DNA of 64,000 bases, from positions 121,218,771 to 121,282,770 of the forward strand of contig JAUPFV010000001.1 in assembly GCA_036936605.1 (NCBI GenBank), given 5' to 3'. This DNA comes from Limnanthes douglasii subsp. nivea. Its lineage: Eukaryota > Streptophyta > Magnoliopsida > Brassicales > Limnanthaceae. This document shows, piece by piece, positions 1 through 13,700 of the stretch. The translations under genes and the position numbers were made by a program. Under the pieces are notes generated by a model. That model saw only the letters and a list, made by a program, of their open reading frames with translations. It did no database searches and was not told where the DNA came from. Position 1 is the first letter of the stretch, and each line of letters begins with the position of its first letter.

Positions 1-1479
1 TTGAATTTTAACATTTTCAGTATTGATTTCAAACAGATTAGTATGACTTCGATATCAAAACACTTCGAATCTTCTTGGAGGAAAATATGAATCGTGTAGT
101 TTAACTACCTATTTAATTTTAAAATAGCAAAAAACAACTATATATTCAATTTACGTCGTGTATTCTGCATATTTGACTTTAGTTTTATATAGTAAGAGAT
201 GCTTGAGTCATACTATATCTTACCTCTTTGATAGACCATCTTAAAGCCTTAAATTGGACCGACTGATTAATATTAGTATATTCATTTGGAAAAAAAGAAA
301 TACAAGTATATTGAGCAATCTAATTATAGAAATATATTTAATAAAATTATATTATTTGAGAGAATCCATAACTGTTATTTAACATATGCACACAAATAAA
401 CACTAAATCTGACAGCAACCGTAATAGCTTGTAAACCAACACTAAAACATATTTAAAAAACGTTGGTAGAGCATCTATACCCCGTTTCGGTGTTGCCCTT
501 TTGAGACACGAAACATATTGTGTTAAACCGAGGTGGATCTCCAAAATCTGTCAACTTAAGTTAATTATAGAAATGATTACCATATATATTACATTACTTG
601 TATAGATAATTAAGAAATGTTATGGATTCTAATAAAAAAAGCAAATAAACTAACAACATGCTTTTTGTTTCTTCTAATTATTGATAGGTGGCTATAAAAA
701 AGTAGTCCAATATGCTTTATTTTAATTGGTTTTTTCAACTATGATCATCCAACTTCAAATTGTATCATCTTTTGCTTTGGATTTCAACAAAGTTAAAGGA
801 ATTCATATTGATTTTTCTAATGATGAACAATATTAAAGTTATAAAATTTAATTTTTTTTCTTTTAATATTTTAAAAGCTTTTTATTGAAATTATTTTAAT
901 TATGTAAATTGAAACAAAAATTTATTTAATGTAACGAGTGAAAAACCAATATTTGTCCTTTTAACAATTTCATCCTTTAAACAAAATTATTACTATACAA
1001 AAATGAATATAATCTAAATATCATATTTTTGTTTAAAAATACTTTCAATATAAAATATGTGAATTTATTTTAATTTTTCCATATTTGCTCGTACTAATTT
1101 GTGTAAAAGGAGTTAGCGCATAATTGTTTTTTCTTAATTTTATATTTATGGATAATAATTTTATATTGATATATGTACGATAAGTTTATAAAAGAATATT
1201 TATTTTATGGGTGCATCTATGGATGTGTGTGCAAATTTATTGGTTGAAAGCATATTCAAACATTTATTTATTTTGACTCGATAACTACGTGTATATTTAA
1301 AATATTTTCAAAATATATGTAAATGTAATAAAGGTGATGTTATTGAATTGGAGTCGTAAAATTTATTCCAAATTAGTTTTTTTCGATTTATATGTTTTAA
1401 TAAAGCGGTAGTTATTCATGAGTTATTTGATAAAAACTATTTTTTTTTACTGTCCACTCATCATTATTAATGTAAGAAG
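1..1479. other. AT-rich intergenic DNA, nothing recognised
   Basis: Very AT-rich sequence with long T and A runs. Reading both strands I found no protein-family motif, no tRNA-like fold and no clear terminal repeat. The single short minus-strand frame at 347-544 has no recognisable domain and looks fortuitous. Confidence 0.6.
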
Positions 1480-1627
1480 AGGTTCGAGTAGTGTTGTTTC
1501 CGCCGGTGCTGAAAGAGTAGTACCAACCCATGATACGATGTTCGTATAAGCATTACATTACATCGTTTGTTTGTACGATGGGTACGAAGATACAAGGTAT
1601 ACAATGTTTTCAATGCGAATTTAATTT

Positions 1628-1667
<40 letters not shown>

Positions 1668-3210
1668 CCATTGTTTTGATTAAAAATTAGTAATTGAGTT
1701 TGGTTTTTTGTATTGGTTTGTACGATTGGTTTGAATTTGATCATATATTGATTTGATTATGCTAAATTCTAATGATTGCTTTGATTTGTTCGATTTTTTT
1801 GTTTTTTGTTGGTTATGTAATGATTGGTCATGTTAGACGTAATCGAGTTCTAATTGGTTTGATTGGTTATGTTATTGAATTTTGATTGGCTTGATTATAC
1901 GTAATAGACTTTGGATTGGTTTTGGTTAATTATACTTTTCTTTATTGTATAACTAATTATGTTTTAGACCGACTTATTATCCTATATTTTGTGTTATACG
2001 AGATACTAAGAAAATGGAACATGGACGGTGAGATTCATGTTTTGCAAAAGCTTATGAGGACATCATTCAGTCATCTTGTCAAATTCATGTGATGTTGTTT
2101 AACCAATGTTCCACTTTCTGAGTCAATCATCAAAAGATGACACTTAGAGACAAATATATTTTATTTTTAAGTAGGTGAAATAACGTTTACACTGAATGGT
2201 GTATTTGTGATTTGGATCTTTCGGTGTGAGTTTTAGAGCTTTTGGTGTTTGCACATGATATGGATACTCCAATATTTTTACAATATGCTTGACATTCATA
2301 ATCAGGCATTATAACAAAAGTTGAGATTGATAAACATGAGAAAAAAATTTATTCGTCTTTAATGGTTGCATGAAATATTTATCACCATGAGATATCAAAA
2401 TAGTATCGCTCTCAAAGAAGACAGAGTGGCCTTCACAATACGTGTTTATATAATCCATTTATTTGGTTGTTGCATATTTGCAATCGACAATGTTAACGTA
2501 GTCTCTGTGGATTATCTACACTCTTTTTTGAGCACCCAAAACAGTTGTAACATTATAATTGGGGTTCAAAAATATTGTTATAGTTATACCTATCGTTTGG
2601 AAATAGATTACTTTAGAACAAAAAGAGATTTTATCTTCATTATAATGTTATAATCACATATATACTACAATTTTCAAACGTTAACTACTCTGTTATAAAT
2701 TATGTATTTTATGACCATTTCCTATGTATGAAAATATTCATCAAGTAGTGTTTGGGTAAAAACACGTACTTTGGACCCATATAAAATGTTCGAGAACGCA
2801 ATGTAAGTTCCTTTTAATTTTTTTATTTTGTCAGATTTTTATTATAAAGTAAAATATGCTAACATTTTTTATTTGTTTTATTAACTATTAGTCTTATAAC
2901 TACTTACGCATCCATAAATAATTTGACTCTATTTCTTGGATATAAGTGAATTTAGAGTCGTTCGATATCATCAAATCTTATTATCCAGAATGTATCGTTC
3001 AATAGTTCATGCGCATTCGAAAGATACCACGCCTGGTTTAAACTATTTTACCTAAGGGTGATAAACGTTCCAAAGAAAAGTTGTATTGGGGCCCACACAT
3101 GTGACAGAATTGGGCGTGTCGTAATTTAGCCCATGATCATAGAGGTGTTCAGACTATAGATTTGAGTTATCTATTTTGGTGTTGGACAAATTTATGGTAC
3201 GTAGTGTCAA
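1480..3210 (+). pseudogene. Plant mobile domain (PMD) gene, decayed copy 1
   Basis: Broken relative of the PMD gene at the right end of the window (61.5-63.8 kb). A first exon at about 1,500-1,620 gives HYIVCLYDGYEDTRYTMFS, alignable with HVIDLYSTFHSYKDHEAYSV in copy 2. An AT/TG-rich intron follows. The next exon has the family signature around 2,095-2,200: LSESIIKR-stop-HLETNIFYF then VGEITFTLNGVFVI, the counterpart of an ERWHPETxxF...EMTVTLDDV block in which the Trp codon has become TGA. At 2,400-2,530 the frame reads RVYIIHLFGCCIFAIDN followed by VDYLHSF, the hydrophobic PMD core. A later piece near 2,980-3,050 (ECIVQ, stop, FMRIRKIP) fits the C-terminal part. In-frame stops and frame changes mean no product. 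PMD proteins occur both as host genes (MAIN/MAIL) and inside Ty3 and Mutator-like transposons; the context suggests a transposon-associated copy. Confidence 0.6.
1630..1664. repeat. (AT)n microsatellite
   Basis: About 17 uninterrupted AT dinucleotides, inside the intron of decayed PMD copy 1. Confidence 0.95.
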
Positions 3211-6200
3211 ACTATAGTTAGCTAAACCCCAATATATATGTTAATGAAACCATTATTTGAGCATATATGCAGCCAAAAAAGATCAAGGTTAATATGATAT
3301 AATGGATATGAATGCACAATATGATGACATAAGAAATAAAAAGAAATAAGTCATTACTTGACTACTTTCGTATTTTACACATGCATATAGATTAACTTTG
3401 TTTTAATGTTTTGTAGTACGACTATATTTTATTCTTATCTCAATATGTGATTAGTACGTTCTAACCTTACTATATTTTGTCACTCTAGTGGTAATAGTAA
3501 GCTCCAACTTTATAAAGTTATAATTTTATATACTTATGATTATAACTTTGGTTGAATTGGAAAAAGTAAAATTATTATATGAAATAAGGAGAAGAGAAAA
3601 CAATGGCAAAAATATATAAATTTTAAATTAAATGAAGGATAAAATGGTAAAAGCTCGTTTAAAATTTTCATTTTTAAATTTTAGATGGAGGAAATAAAAA
3701 AAAATCTCATGGAGGAAATAACCCTTCCTTTCACAATTCTTTAGCTAAATTGATTAAAAATGGTCTTTCATTAGGCAAGACGGGTGCCTTGATCTAACTA
3801 TATTTGTTGTGTCTTTGGTAATATAGAACTGTCTATACTTTGTCTTCTTATATCTGGGTAGTGCGACAAAACATAATATAATTTCACCAACGGTTCATTC
3901 GGAAACATATGAATCTACAAAACAAAGAAATTATATTTCGAGAATCATATGAACTTAAAAAATAGATTACTTAATGGAACATAACATAACTTTATACAAT
4001 ATAATGTAATTGATTTACTAATGGAAGTAAAATAATTTTCGTAAAATAAAGATATTCTAATCTTTTGGATCGGGTTTGATGCGGTATAACACCGCGTAAA
4101 GGTAAAAATATTGAACATCTTTGATGAGAAAAATTATATACCATATATTGATAGCGAATGACTATAACTTATCTGACGTCGGTCCAACAATGTTGAGTTT
4201 TTTCACATAAATGAGTGTTGGTTTTTTCTATAGGAACTTTGAGTATCACGCATGTGTTTAGTCTGTCCATTTTGTGCCACCTATCATACCAGATATACTA
4301 ACATTATCCTATTGGTCAATGACATGCTTGTAATAAGATTTAGCATCTTAAATATTATGACATATGTCTTTTGATCGATTGGTCCGGCTTGGCCTTTTTT
4401 CTATCTCAAGTATTAATTGGTTCTTTAGGTTTTATGACATGACTTATTTCAGAATTAAGGATTTGCATCATATTTTTTATATATGGGTTTGAATATCTTG
4501 CGTGTAACTATAGATATAAATATCAGTTATTCCTATTTTTAATTGGAACATCTTCACACATAGTTTTTTAACAAGGAGCAATGTTTAAGTGTCTTCAAAA
4601 TATATCGCATGACATGAACTCAATGGGTCTATACTCTCTCTCTAACGTGTCTAGCTTAGATACACAATCCAACCCGTATATTATTTTAACAATACATGCA
4701 CATGCTACCCGGTCGAACCTTATATATTTATTATGTATATAACTATTAAACAATAAATTAAACTTCGCTCTTGATACTAAACCTCGAAGATGTTAAAAAG
4801 ATAATTATTATTAGAAAATTTAGGACTTAACTTACTTTTTAGGATAACTATTTAACATATGAATGTTGAAAATTAATAAATGCATCAGTTTTGACATATA
4901 AAATTTCTAAATATAGCTGACTCGAATCGGTGTATCTTTTTAGGTTCGAGTGAGTACTCTTGACCCTAAAACTTAAAAAAGAGTTTGATTATAATATTGA
5001 TTTATTTTAATAGCACAAGTTCAATATTGAAAACACTAACCAATTGGTTGCTGTGTTGTTTAAACATTGAATTTTGTTCGTGAAATACCAAACTTTATTG
5101 TTGTAGGGTTTAATCTAAAAAAGTGATAATGTTATTGATAATAATTAGGTAATAGAAGAATTTTTCTTTCATTAATTTAAGTTTTATGTTCAACTATTTC
5201 TTAATTTCGGATACAGCCACTTTTGTTTTTTAAAAAAACTAATATTTTCCAAATCTTCTAATTTTCCTATCGACTTATATGTGTTAGAGAGAATGATTTT
5301 GTTTATATCACATTTACATAACATGTGTAATGCATTATGAACTACGTATTTGATAGCTCCCATCAATGTTAACTCTCAATTGGTCAAGATAACACTAAGT
5401 AAGATACATATATTATCCTTTATCACCGAATTTGAATACTCAATTCCTATATGTAGTTTTTTTGCTTTTCCAAACTCATAAAAACAAAACCAACACAAAA
5501 TTTTATATTGATTAAAGTTACACCAATACATGAATTTAATCAGTATGCAAACATGTTACCTCATCGGGTTCCTAAAAAACCTAATCATCATTAATAATTA
5601 GAGTACACAAATAATCATAAAATAATATAAAACTCTTAAACACGATATATAACGTAACATAACCAATGCTTAAGAAATTTGCAAGATCATGTCCAATTCA
5701 TATGAAAATTTGCATGGAACATGATAAAATGCATAAGTAATATACACTAATCATGCAAAAATGCTTATGTATTTTGTAGAAACTGTACTAAAGTATTTAT
5801 GCATTTTAAACAAACTATACGAAAATACTTAAGAAATTCGCATGGAGCGTGAAAAATGCATAAGAGCACGAACAATGTAACATTTTTGTGCATTTTTTGC
5901 ATGGTCAAAATATGTTAGTATATATGCATGTTCTATTCAAATTAATATTTTTGAGACTGTTAAACAAAACCTTATTTACATTTTCGTTCTGTAGGTCTTT
6001 TGTAAATTCAACATATATGTGTTTGATTCCATAAAGTTAAATTTGTGTAGGAAGGTAGTAAAATTATTTTTGGGGTTTTAGATGTTAGGTTATGTTTTGT
6101 GGTGTAGGATTTTATGTGTATTGTTGCTGAATGACAAGTTTGTAACTACTGTAAAATGAGTTTTTCAAGTATTAGGAAAACTTTCAAAAAAATTGGGTGA

Positions 6201-7469
6201 AATAAACAACAAGAATGGTGAGAAAAATAATAGGCCCTAAGTTTTAAGGAAATCAGTTTCTCAAATTTCTAATAAGTGATATCGGACTTACCCTTACGAG
6301 ATAAGTTATTATGCTTTGGGGATTTTGGATTCATATTATAAATCATGTTGAATATTGATTATGTAAAAGGTACACACACTAAATTCATATTTGTTTTGGT
6401 TGATAAAATATATAGGTTTAATTATGTAGGCTATAATTGGTTTAAAAAAACCACATGTCAGCTTTTGAGTTTTAGACCAAAACTTGATAAAATTGGTAAA
6501 TTAGAATAACAAAAATAGAAATTTTGCGACATCATCTTGGCGCGAAAATAAACTCATTATGAAAATGATAAAAAACTACATACTGATTATCCACTAAATG
6601 TGAAATCTCGCTGCAACAGTAGCTTATTAGTTTGGTTTTCTACAACAAGGGTTTGAAGCACCGCGATAGCCGTCATGGGGAAAGATAAATTTTGGAATTT
6701 TATGTGTTTGCTGTTGTGCCATATATTGTCCTTGCAACAACGCCAATAGTACGATAAAAAAATACATTCAATGCAACAATATTATATAAGATTTAGTGTT
6801 CAAATTTAATTTTATAATGATTAAATGCCCTACACAATGTTTAGAACGTGAGAAATATTACATATATGTGATATTTTTTATGTGATTGATATATTTTAAG
6901 TTGTCCAAACCATGGTTTAAATGATTACTAATCTAATATATTGTCAATGTGATCCTTATTGGTGACTTGTTTCATTTTCAAAGCATGACAAGTTTGTCGT
7001 TTACGGTATTCCGCGTATTAATCTGTCAAATAAAGGTGAATGTTTGATATAATTAATCATAAACACAAGACCGAATTAGAAAAATCGACCCATATAAAGA
7101 TTTGTTTTACTTGAGTCGATTAAGTGGGAATAGTATGATTTTCTCAAAATCATACACATACAAAGTCGTACGTTTCTCAAAAGTATTGTATCAATGTTAT
7201 AAGTGTATGCTTTATTTTTGTTAACTTGTATTTGTTAAATATTGTTTAGATTATATGTCAATGATGATGTCAACGCATGCTATATTCATCCTACATAAGT
7301 ATTTACAATCCAATTGGGAACAGAGCTGTAATATTTGATGAGACTAACTTTAAAGAATAAAAATATAACATGTTATTATATTTGATATGCATTGATTTTG
7401 ACTAAACATTAAGGGTTAACAAACCCATACCTCTTACTTAAAAACTTTCTCATTTAGAAAAGTCTAACG
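3211..7469. other. AT-rich region without recognisable genes
   Basis: No coding family recognised on either strand. Two minor structures are visible. At 3,683-3,730 the motif atggaggaaata occurs twice within 40 bases; its complement, atttcctccat, recurs at 41,595-41,610, suggesting a shared transposon end. At 5,667-5,960 there is a loose repetitive patch in which 'cttaagaaatt(t/c)gca' and 'aaaatgcataag' recur. At 6,530-6,780 there are GC-richer words (gcgacatc, caacaacgcc) resembling CACTA subterminal sequence, but no terminus was found. Confidence 0.5.
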
Positions 7470-10400
7470 GGTTGAACTGGAAATCATTAAACAAGGAATA
7501 CCGTAAGCGTTATGTTAAGTAGTTTCGTAACAGATCGTAAATGTGGATATATTTTTCAAATAGATGGAGAAATGATTTTTCAAGAACGATAAAGTGAATA
7601 TTAAGATGATGATTATCAAGTTAGCCTCCATTAAGTTAAAAAAGAGAACGCATCACAGAAATATTAAATATTTCTTAACAACTGAAATCATGTAAGATTG
7701 ATCCTCCAAATAATGTTGTTATAAGCTTTATGTTTCATTCTATTTAGAATAATTATACACATTTTGAGATATTTTATAGCTTTTTGTGTGATAAATTATC
7801 TCTAAATGATCTTATTGTTCAAGTTGTGCACGGAGAGAGAAATTTGAAACTCAAATATCCAAAATCTCATGTAGTGGATGTTCAACTAAAAAAGACTAAT
7901 AAAAGGAAAATGAAGGTCGATATGCATAAGGTAAAGATATTAAGAGACACAAAGTTTTATATTTTAAAATGCATATTTTCTTTAATAAGAACCAAAAAAA
8001 TCTATAAAAAAGGTGATAAGTACAACTTATCTCAAATATGTGGTATATTCAAATATCAATATACTAAGTGCATAAAAAATCTTAGTGGATTGATATTGCT
8101 ACAATAAGTCAAAACTTTAGTGATAGTAAATATATATCTATACAACGAAGGATAGTTTTTTATTTCTTATAGTTATTTGTAATTTTTTATCTATAACTTT
8201 CTAGCAGACATCATTTTTATTTAAAAATACATTATATATATACCTTCTTTTAGCACGAATCTGAGTTCTTTTTTTATATTAGACAATGTAGGTTATTCTT
8301 GTCTTTTAAAACATAGAGAATATATATATTTATTTACATGATTATGTTGTTAGATATGAAATTAATAACGAATTATAACTTTTATTTTATAAATACTATT
8401 TTGGATCACAAAAATGTTATGAACATAAATATTACTAATAAACTAAATTAAAACTGAAAATTTGGCAAAACTTTGGTACAAGAAATTATGTTGTTGGCAA
8501 ATATTTAATAAATTCTTTGGATTATATGAGCTTTGATGGCTTTATAAAAAAAGACCCAAATAAAAATAATGGATGCATACAGAGAAAAAATGGTATTGGA
8601 CCTGCCATATATAGATATATGCAGGTATTTCCCTACTATATTATGAATCGGTTATTGGTACTTCATATTGTTCAGAGATATAATTTACACTAGATATATT
8701 TATATCTTAGTCGCAAAAAAATTAAAGTTCGTTGATAAGTTCAAAGCTTTTAAGAAGAAGGTTGAAAAATAACTTTATTAAAACATCAAGTATGTATCTT
8801 ACTGTGGTAGTGAATACTACGCGAGATATGATAGTTCAAGTGAATCGCATCATGAACCATTTCTAATGTCATTTCTTAAACACTATATAAGATCTGAAAT
8901 TGGTGAAACCTATTTTAAATCATCCACATGTTTGGGGATGTCCACCTGAATTAAATGCTTATATGCCAAACAAAAAAAATCTTAAAGTTAACAGTTATTT
9001 CATTCGATATTCAGACCATTCAAGGGGTTTTACGTTTTATGATCCTTCTAATAAAAATACTTTTAAGACTTTGCTTGCAATATTCTTCGATAATATTAAG
9101 TATGTGGGGGAAAATTGGTAGCAAACATTCATTTTGAGGAAGAAAATTAAGAAATTCCATAAGATGTTCCAATGACAAATTATTTGGTACTAATGAAAGT
9201 CATGTTAAAATTATTCTAGCATATAGATACTTAAGTCTTTGTTTATCTTTGACCTCTGGACATTGCTCAAGATAAAAATTATAAAGGGATTCAATTAGCC
9301 CATAATAAATTTATTCTAGAAGAATAAAATCTACATGCTCAAGAAATACAAACTAAAATAATTATGCATATGCAAAGGCCTGTTAGAGAAATAAAAAGTA
9401 GAATATCTTGATATTATATATTGTATCTTCAAGAATATAAAGATTTGTTTATGGTGTAACAGAAAACTATATCTTAAGTTATTATAAAATGTATGAAAAT
9501 TACTTATTTTCAATTATGTATTAATGCAATCAACAAGATTAAAAGTCAATGCAAAATAATGCAGTTTGAAAGTTTCTCTTATTACCTTAAGGAAATAAGC
9601 CAACTAGTTGTAAGTGATAATTTAAAACCAAGATGGATTCTAAGGGTAATAGAAAATTATTAAGCGCGACTTATTATAAAATATTTTACTTAACTTAAAG
9701 GGGTTGAATTTTAAAAAACTTATGCTTCAGTTTTATGAAATGATTCTTTTCAAATAATCATGTCACTGGTTGTATATTTTGACATAGAGTTCATATCACA
9801 CAAATAATCTATATGGTGCAATATGAAAACTTTATATTTGGTGATCTAAAATCAATAACGTGCAAACTAAATAAAATCTATTTATGGTTTCAAACAAACT
9901 TCTCATCAGTTGTATTATAAATGTTTTAATTTTATCATCTTTTTTAGTTTCAAGATGAATATAAAAGAATATTTTGTATAGAAAAAGTTTAGCAGGAGAA
10001 ATTTTATATATTTAGTGTTGTATGTATATGACGTATTAATTTGCCATAAATAATAAGGATTGTTGCCTGATGACACGAAATTTTTTATTTCATATAAATT
10101 TGATATGAAAGATTTTGTTGATACATATTTTATTATAGAATTCCAAATTCATAGGAATCACTCCCGTATAATTTTGGGTCTATCACAAATTATGTATATT
10201 GAGAGAAAAGACAAATAAAAACCCAAAATATAACCATATTTCAAAAAAATAAAATTTTAGTCTTAGTCAATGCTCGAATATAAAATTAAAGATCGAGAAA
10301 AGGCAAAAAATTCTCTATGTTTCAGTCATTAGGAGTCTATATATGTATATGTTTGTACAATACTGATTATTTCTCTATAGTTTAAACACGACTAGATATG

Positions 10401-10978
10401 TAAGTAACCCAATGATTGAATATTAGAAAGCAATCAAAAGAGATCTTTGATATTTATAATGAACAAACAACATGTTTTGATAAATAAAAAGTCTTACAAA
10501 CTATAGATCATATTGTACTCTGAGTTAGATTTTTCCAGATGTATGGATACTCGTCGTTCAAGTTTAGGTATCATATTGCTTTTAGCGAGATGTTTAATTT
10601 TATGGGAACGTGTAACTCAAACACTTATTGCAGATTCCATTATGATATCATTAATTATTGAATGCTTTGAGGTATATAACTATGTCCTTTTGTTGTAGAG
10701 CTTTGTCATAAAACTATAAATCATGGAACAAATATAAAAACGTTTACAAATTATATTGTAACACTAATTATGTAATTAAATATTCGAACATTAAAATGAG
10801 ATTAGTTAAGTCTAAGCATGTACGTATCAAGTTCATGTCTTTAAAGAGACAGTTTAGAGTCATCAAAGTACACAACTTTTTTCTTATGTTAGTATATCTT
10901 GTGACTAAAAGATTGATGTCCAATGTATTTCATGTGCACATCATCAATATTGCTTTCGTTTGTTTAAAAGATTGTTGA
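7470..10978 (+). pseudogene. Decayed Ty1/copia retrotransposon, gag-pol relic
   Basis: Order of recognisable pieces is gag, integrase, reverse transcriptase, RNase H, the copia order. The gag tail at 7,784-8,107 has LSLNDLIVQVVHGERNLK, then a Lys-rich stretch and a ruined CCHC knuckle. The integrase C-terminal part at 8,903-9,121 reads HVWGCPPELNAYMPNKK and SYFIRYSDHSRGFTFYDPSN, typical copia. The reverse transcriptase lies in several frames from about 9,370 to 10,200. Its active-site block reads LVLYVYDVLI near 10,015-10,040, so the normal YVDD has become YVYD. RNase H at 10,516-10,698 reads YSELDFSRCMDTRRSS. The C-terminus near 10,890-10,976 (LVTKRLMSNVFHVHI) matches the usual 'DPLTKGLxPKVFxxH' ending. 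Many stops and frameshifts are present. I could not identify its LTRs or primer site. Confidence 0.85.
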
Positions 10979-11611
10979 TTTTAGTAGGATTTGTATTTAG
11001 TTCCGAAATATGCTTGTATGATATTATTTATATACACTAGAGTTAATTTATTAATATATATATATAAGTTGATATCTGACTAAAATTAAAAATTATATGA
11101 TATAATACTAGAATATGGTCTTGGTAATAGCCGCCCCGTATAGAAAAAAAGATAACAGCTAAGTTAGCAAATTGGGGTTGCGGACATGATATAAACACGT
11201 TAATCAAGTAGTTGTATGCCCTCTGGTCTCTATTATTATTCTTTGATTTGAACCTACCACCTACTTTTTTCTTTTGTTCTTGTTTCTATATCCGTAAAGT
11301 CGTGTTCCATGCAAATTTGCTCTTGGTTTATCTTGTATAGTTTTGGACCCAAAACTACTTTAAGCGTGTCTAAAATATAAGTCGCTTCTATGTCAAACCT
11401 TATTGGTTTGCAAGTTTACGCAACTCATCCTTAAAGTCTGGCAACATGCACGATTCGTCTGGTCCATATACACGGTCCCGCACTTCTTTTTTCATTTCCA
11501 CGGGGATATAATACAAGCGTACTAGACCGTATTACACCATCAGACTTCAATTAATATGCATACAATATTAGTTAAATTCGTTCGAATTTTCTAACGATGA
11601 ATATATGTAAA
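10979..11611. other. Intergenic DNA with a possible gene fragment
   Basis: Mostly unassigned. A minus-strand frame at 11,400-11,495 encodes 31 residues (MKKEVRDRVYGPDESCMLPD, then a short tail ending in a stop). Its composition looks more gene-like than the surroundings, but I do not recognise the family. Treat it as a possible exon scrap. Confidence 0.3.
11605..11611. repeat. Target-site duplication, left (atgtaaa)
   Basis: The 7 bases atgtaaa immediately precede the hAT-like element and are repeated immediately after it at 12,900-12,906. The next base could extend the match to 8 depending on where the element end is drawn. Confidence 0.75.
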
Positions 11612-12899
11612 CAGTGGCGGAACCAGGAATCCAAGTTACGAGGGACTGAAGTATTACATAAACTAGACATGTTTTAAAAAAAAAATCATTCACCTCGTAC
11701 TTTTAATTAATTTTTTTAATAATTTGTTTGGAAATATTAAAAAAAAGTTAATCCTAACATTTTTATTGATTAAGAAAATCATGAATATTTATTGAAATTA
11801 AATATATATATATATAAAATTATACATTTGATTTATGGGGCATATGTCTAATAATCTTAAGTTTATATATGAGTTAGTACCAGTTATAGCATTTATGTAT
11901 AAAATCAAAAGGCTTCATACTAGTTGAGATATGTTCTTACTTATTTGTCATTGATCCTTCTGATACATATTCGACGTGAAAATTTGGTCGCACATAACAA
12001 ATGCTACCACTTTTACCTCCCATCAGTTAACTTACCTAATGCTCCATCTAATTAGCTTGTTTCATGATTCATATCTAAGTCATAAAGTTTTACAATGGAT
12101 ATATTTGTGCACTCTTATTAGAGCATCTTAGAAGTTCCTTAACGTCACTTCAATTAATCAAGTCACACTAGCTTTATACACTCTAATAAAGTCACTCTGT
12201 TTGATGAGCATGACTCATGGTTCATCATCTTCGACATCCAAGATTTTCATCCATATCACGTTTTCATCTGGGTATGGAGCTCTAATACCAACTTTTAGAC
12301 CCAAATAATAGTATATCAACCACATGTGAGATTAACTTCAAAACAACCAACCAAATAATAAAACACCGATTTATTAACAAAATAAAACCACAAACCTAAT
12401 CACTGAAAAATAATCAACGGTAAAATAAATCAACAACCAAAACATTTATATGAAAAGACCACTTAGTTGTGAAGAGTAAAAGACCACGAGACTTATGAAG
12501 ATTCCACCAAAAACACTTCTACTATTATGATAAGTAAAGGTAAAAGTATATCCAATTCAATATAATAAATATCTACAACCCACCAACAATTTAAAACATA
12601 ATAAACTAACAAAAAAAAGAAACAAAAATGAATAAAATTACAAAAACTACTCCATTATTCCAAAAGTGATTTCTCCCGAACCATAACATCAAATACCAAT
12701 CCAACCGGACATATTGAAGCTTTATATGTCCCAAACATACTGTCCAAATTGCAGCCAAAACCGACACCGTTTGACCATTGATCAAACATTTTAAACATAA
12801 CTTCTTTAAAAATTCCGAAAATAAACATTTCCCCAATACTAATCTTCCTTGAGGCTAGGGGGCTCGCGCCCCCCTAGCCCCATAATAAATCTGCCCCTG
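11612..12899. mobile_element. hAT-like non-autonomous DNA transposon, 1.29 kb
   Basis: Begins CAGTGGCGGAACC and ends AATCTGCCCCTG. The first ten bases and the reverse complement of the last ten (CAGGGGCAGA) agree at 8 of 10, giving short imperfect terminal inverted repeats of the CAGxGGCxGA type common in plant hAT elements. It is flanked by the perfect duplication atgtaaa. It encodes no transposase that I can see; the 76-codon minus-strand frame at 12,606-12,836 has no known domain. Near 12,275 the minus strand reads ttggtattagagctc, resembling a copia primer-binding site, so part of the interior may be retroelement-derived. The superfamily is inferred from the termini and the 7-8 bp duplication. 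A subterminal hairpin is listed separately. Confidence 0.7.
12853..12879. repeat. Subterminal GC-rich hairpin of the hAT-like element
   Basis: A perfect 10-bp inverted repeat, ggctaggggg and ccccctagcc, with a 7-base loop (ctcgcgc). It lies 20 bases inside the right terminus and is the most GC-rich spot in the area. Confidence 0.9.
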
Positions 12900-12906
12900 A
12901 TGTAAA
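12900..12906. repeat. Target-site duplication, right (atgtaaa)
   Basis: Second copy of the 7-bp duplication flanking the hAT-like element. Confidence 0.75.
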
Positions 12907-13129
12907 CATATAATCAGATAACTTAAATTATAAGGTTCAATGTCGATTAAGACGATCATATCCAAAAGTTAAACTAAATTTACTTTTATTTTTCTAAAAT
13001 ATCATTCCCCTTTTTGTAGATTAACTATTTTTTATAATATTTATAATATTTTTATTTATTCATATAAAACTTTTAATATATATTATTAATTTTTTAATGT
13101 GTTTCTTTGTCTTTTTATATTTTATGATC

Positions 13130-13425
13130 TAAAATATCACGTGACGATTCAATTTTTTTTGATTCTTTGTTTTTTCTTTTCATATGAATTTTTTTGTAGT
13201 TTTCGATTTTGATTGTATTTTTATTTAATTTTGAAGTTTGATCTTTTATTTATGTTTTATATAACTCAATTTTTCTACAGATTTGTTTTTTAGTTTTCGT
13301 CTCTGTGTAACTCTTGATTTTTAGTATTTTATCTGTTTTTACTTTGATTTGTAGTTGAAATGTTGTATTGATTTAGGTTTACCTTGTTTTTTAGTATTTT
13401 TTGTGTTTCCGGAAAATATGGTTGA
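13130..13425. repeat. MULE subterminal segment shared with 41.0-41.4 kb
   Basis: The stretch around 13,335-13,420 (for example ctttgatttgtagttgaaat, then gttgtattgattta) matches the reverse complement of 41,050-41,165 nearly base for base, with weaker similarity extending outward. It defines the same end of two related elements lying in opposite orientation. Confidence 0.7.
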
Positions 13426-13479
13426 GAAGGTTTTTATAGTATAAACAAAGAAGACGATTACTACAAAGAAGATGAAGTG

Positions 13480-13700
13480 TTCCTAGATGTGAAACCTATT
13501 TAATTTATGTAATGATAGTTGCAAACCATTCGTACTTTTCTATTATGATAGTTGTGAAACCTATTATTTTCTGCTAGTTGCAAAGCATGTGTATTTTCTG
13601 CATTGACATATGCAAAACCTATAATTTACTATAATGATATATGCAAAACCTGTATATTTTATGTAATCTTAGGTGCGAAACTTGTGTCTTTTATGTAATG
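13480..13700 (+). repeat. Degenerate minisatellite array 1
   Basis: Six or so units ending in variants of 'gatatatgcaaaacct' or 'gatagttgtgaaaccta', spaced about 30-40 bases, between the subterminal segment and the transposase relic. Same family as the arrays listed further right. Confidence 0.7.

Noticed and set aside
2366..2653. 95-codon + frame as an independent gene
   Set aside because: Only its first half is meaningful, as part of the PMD core of decayed copy 1; the rest is out of frame with the family.
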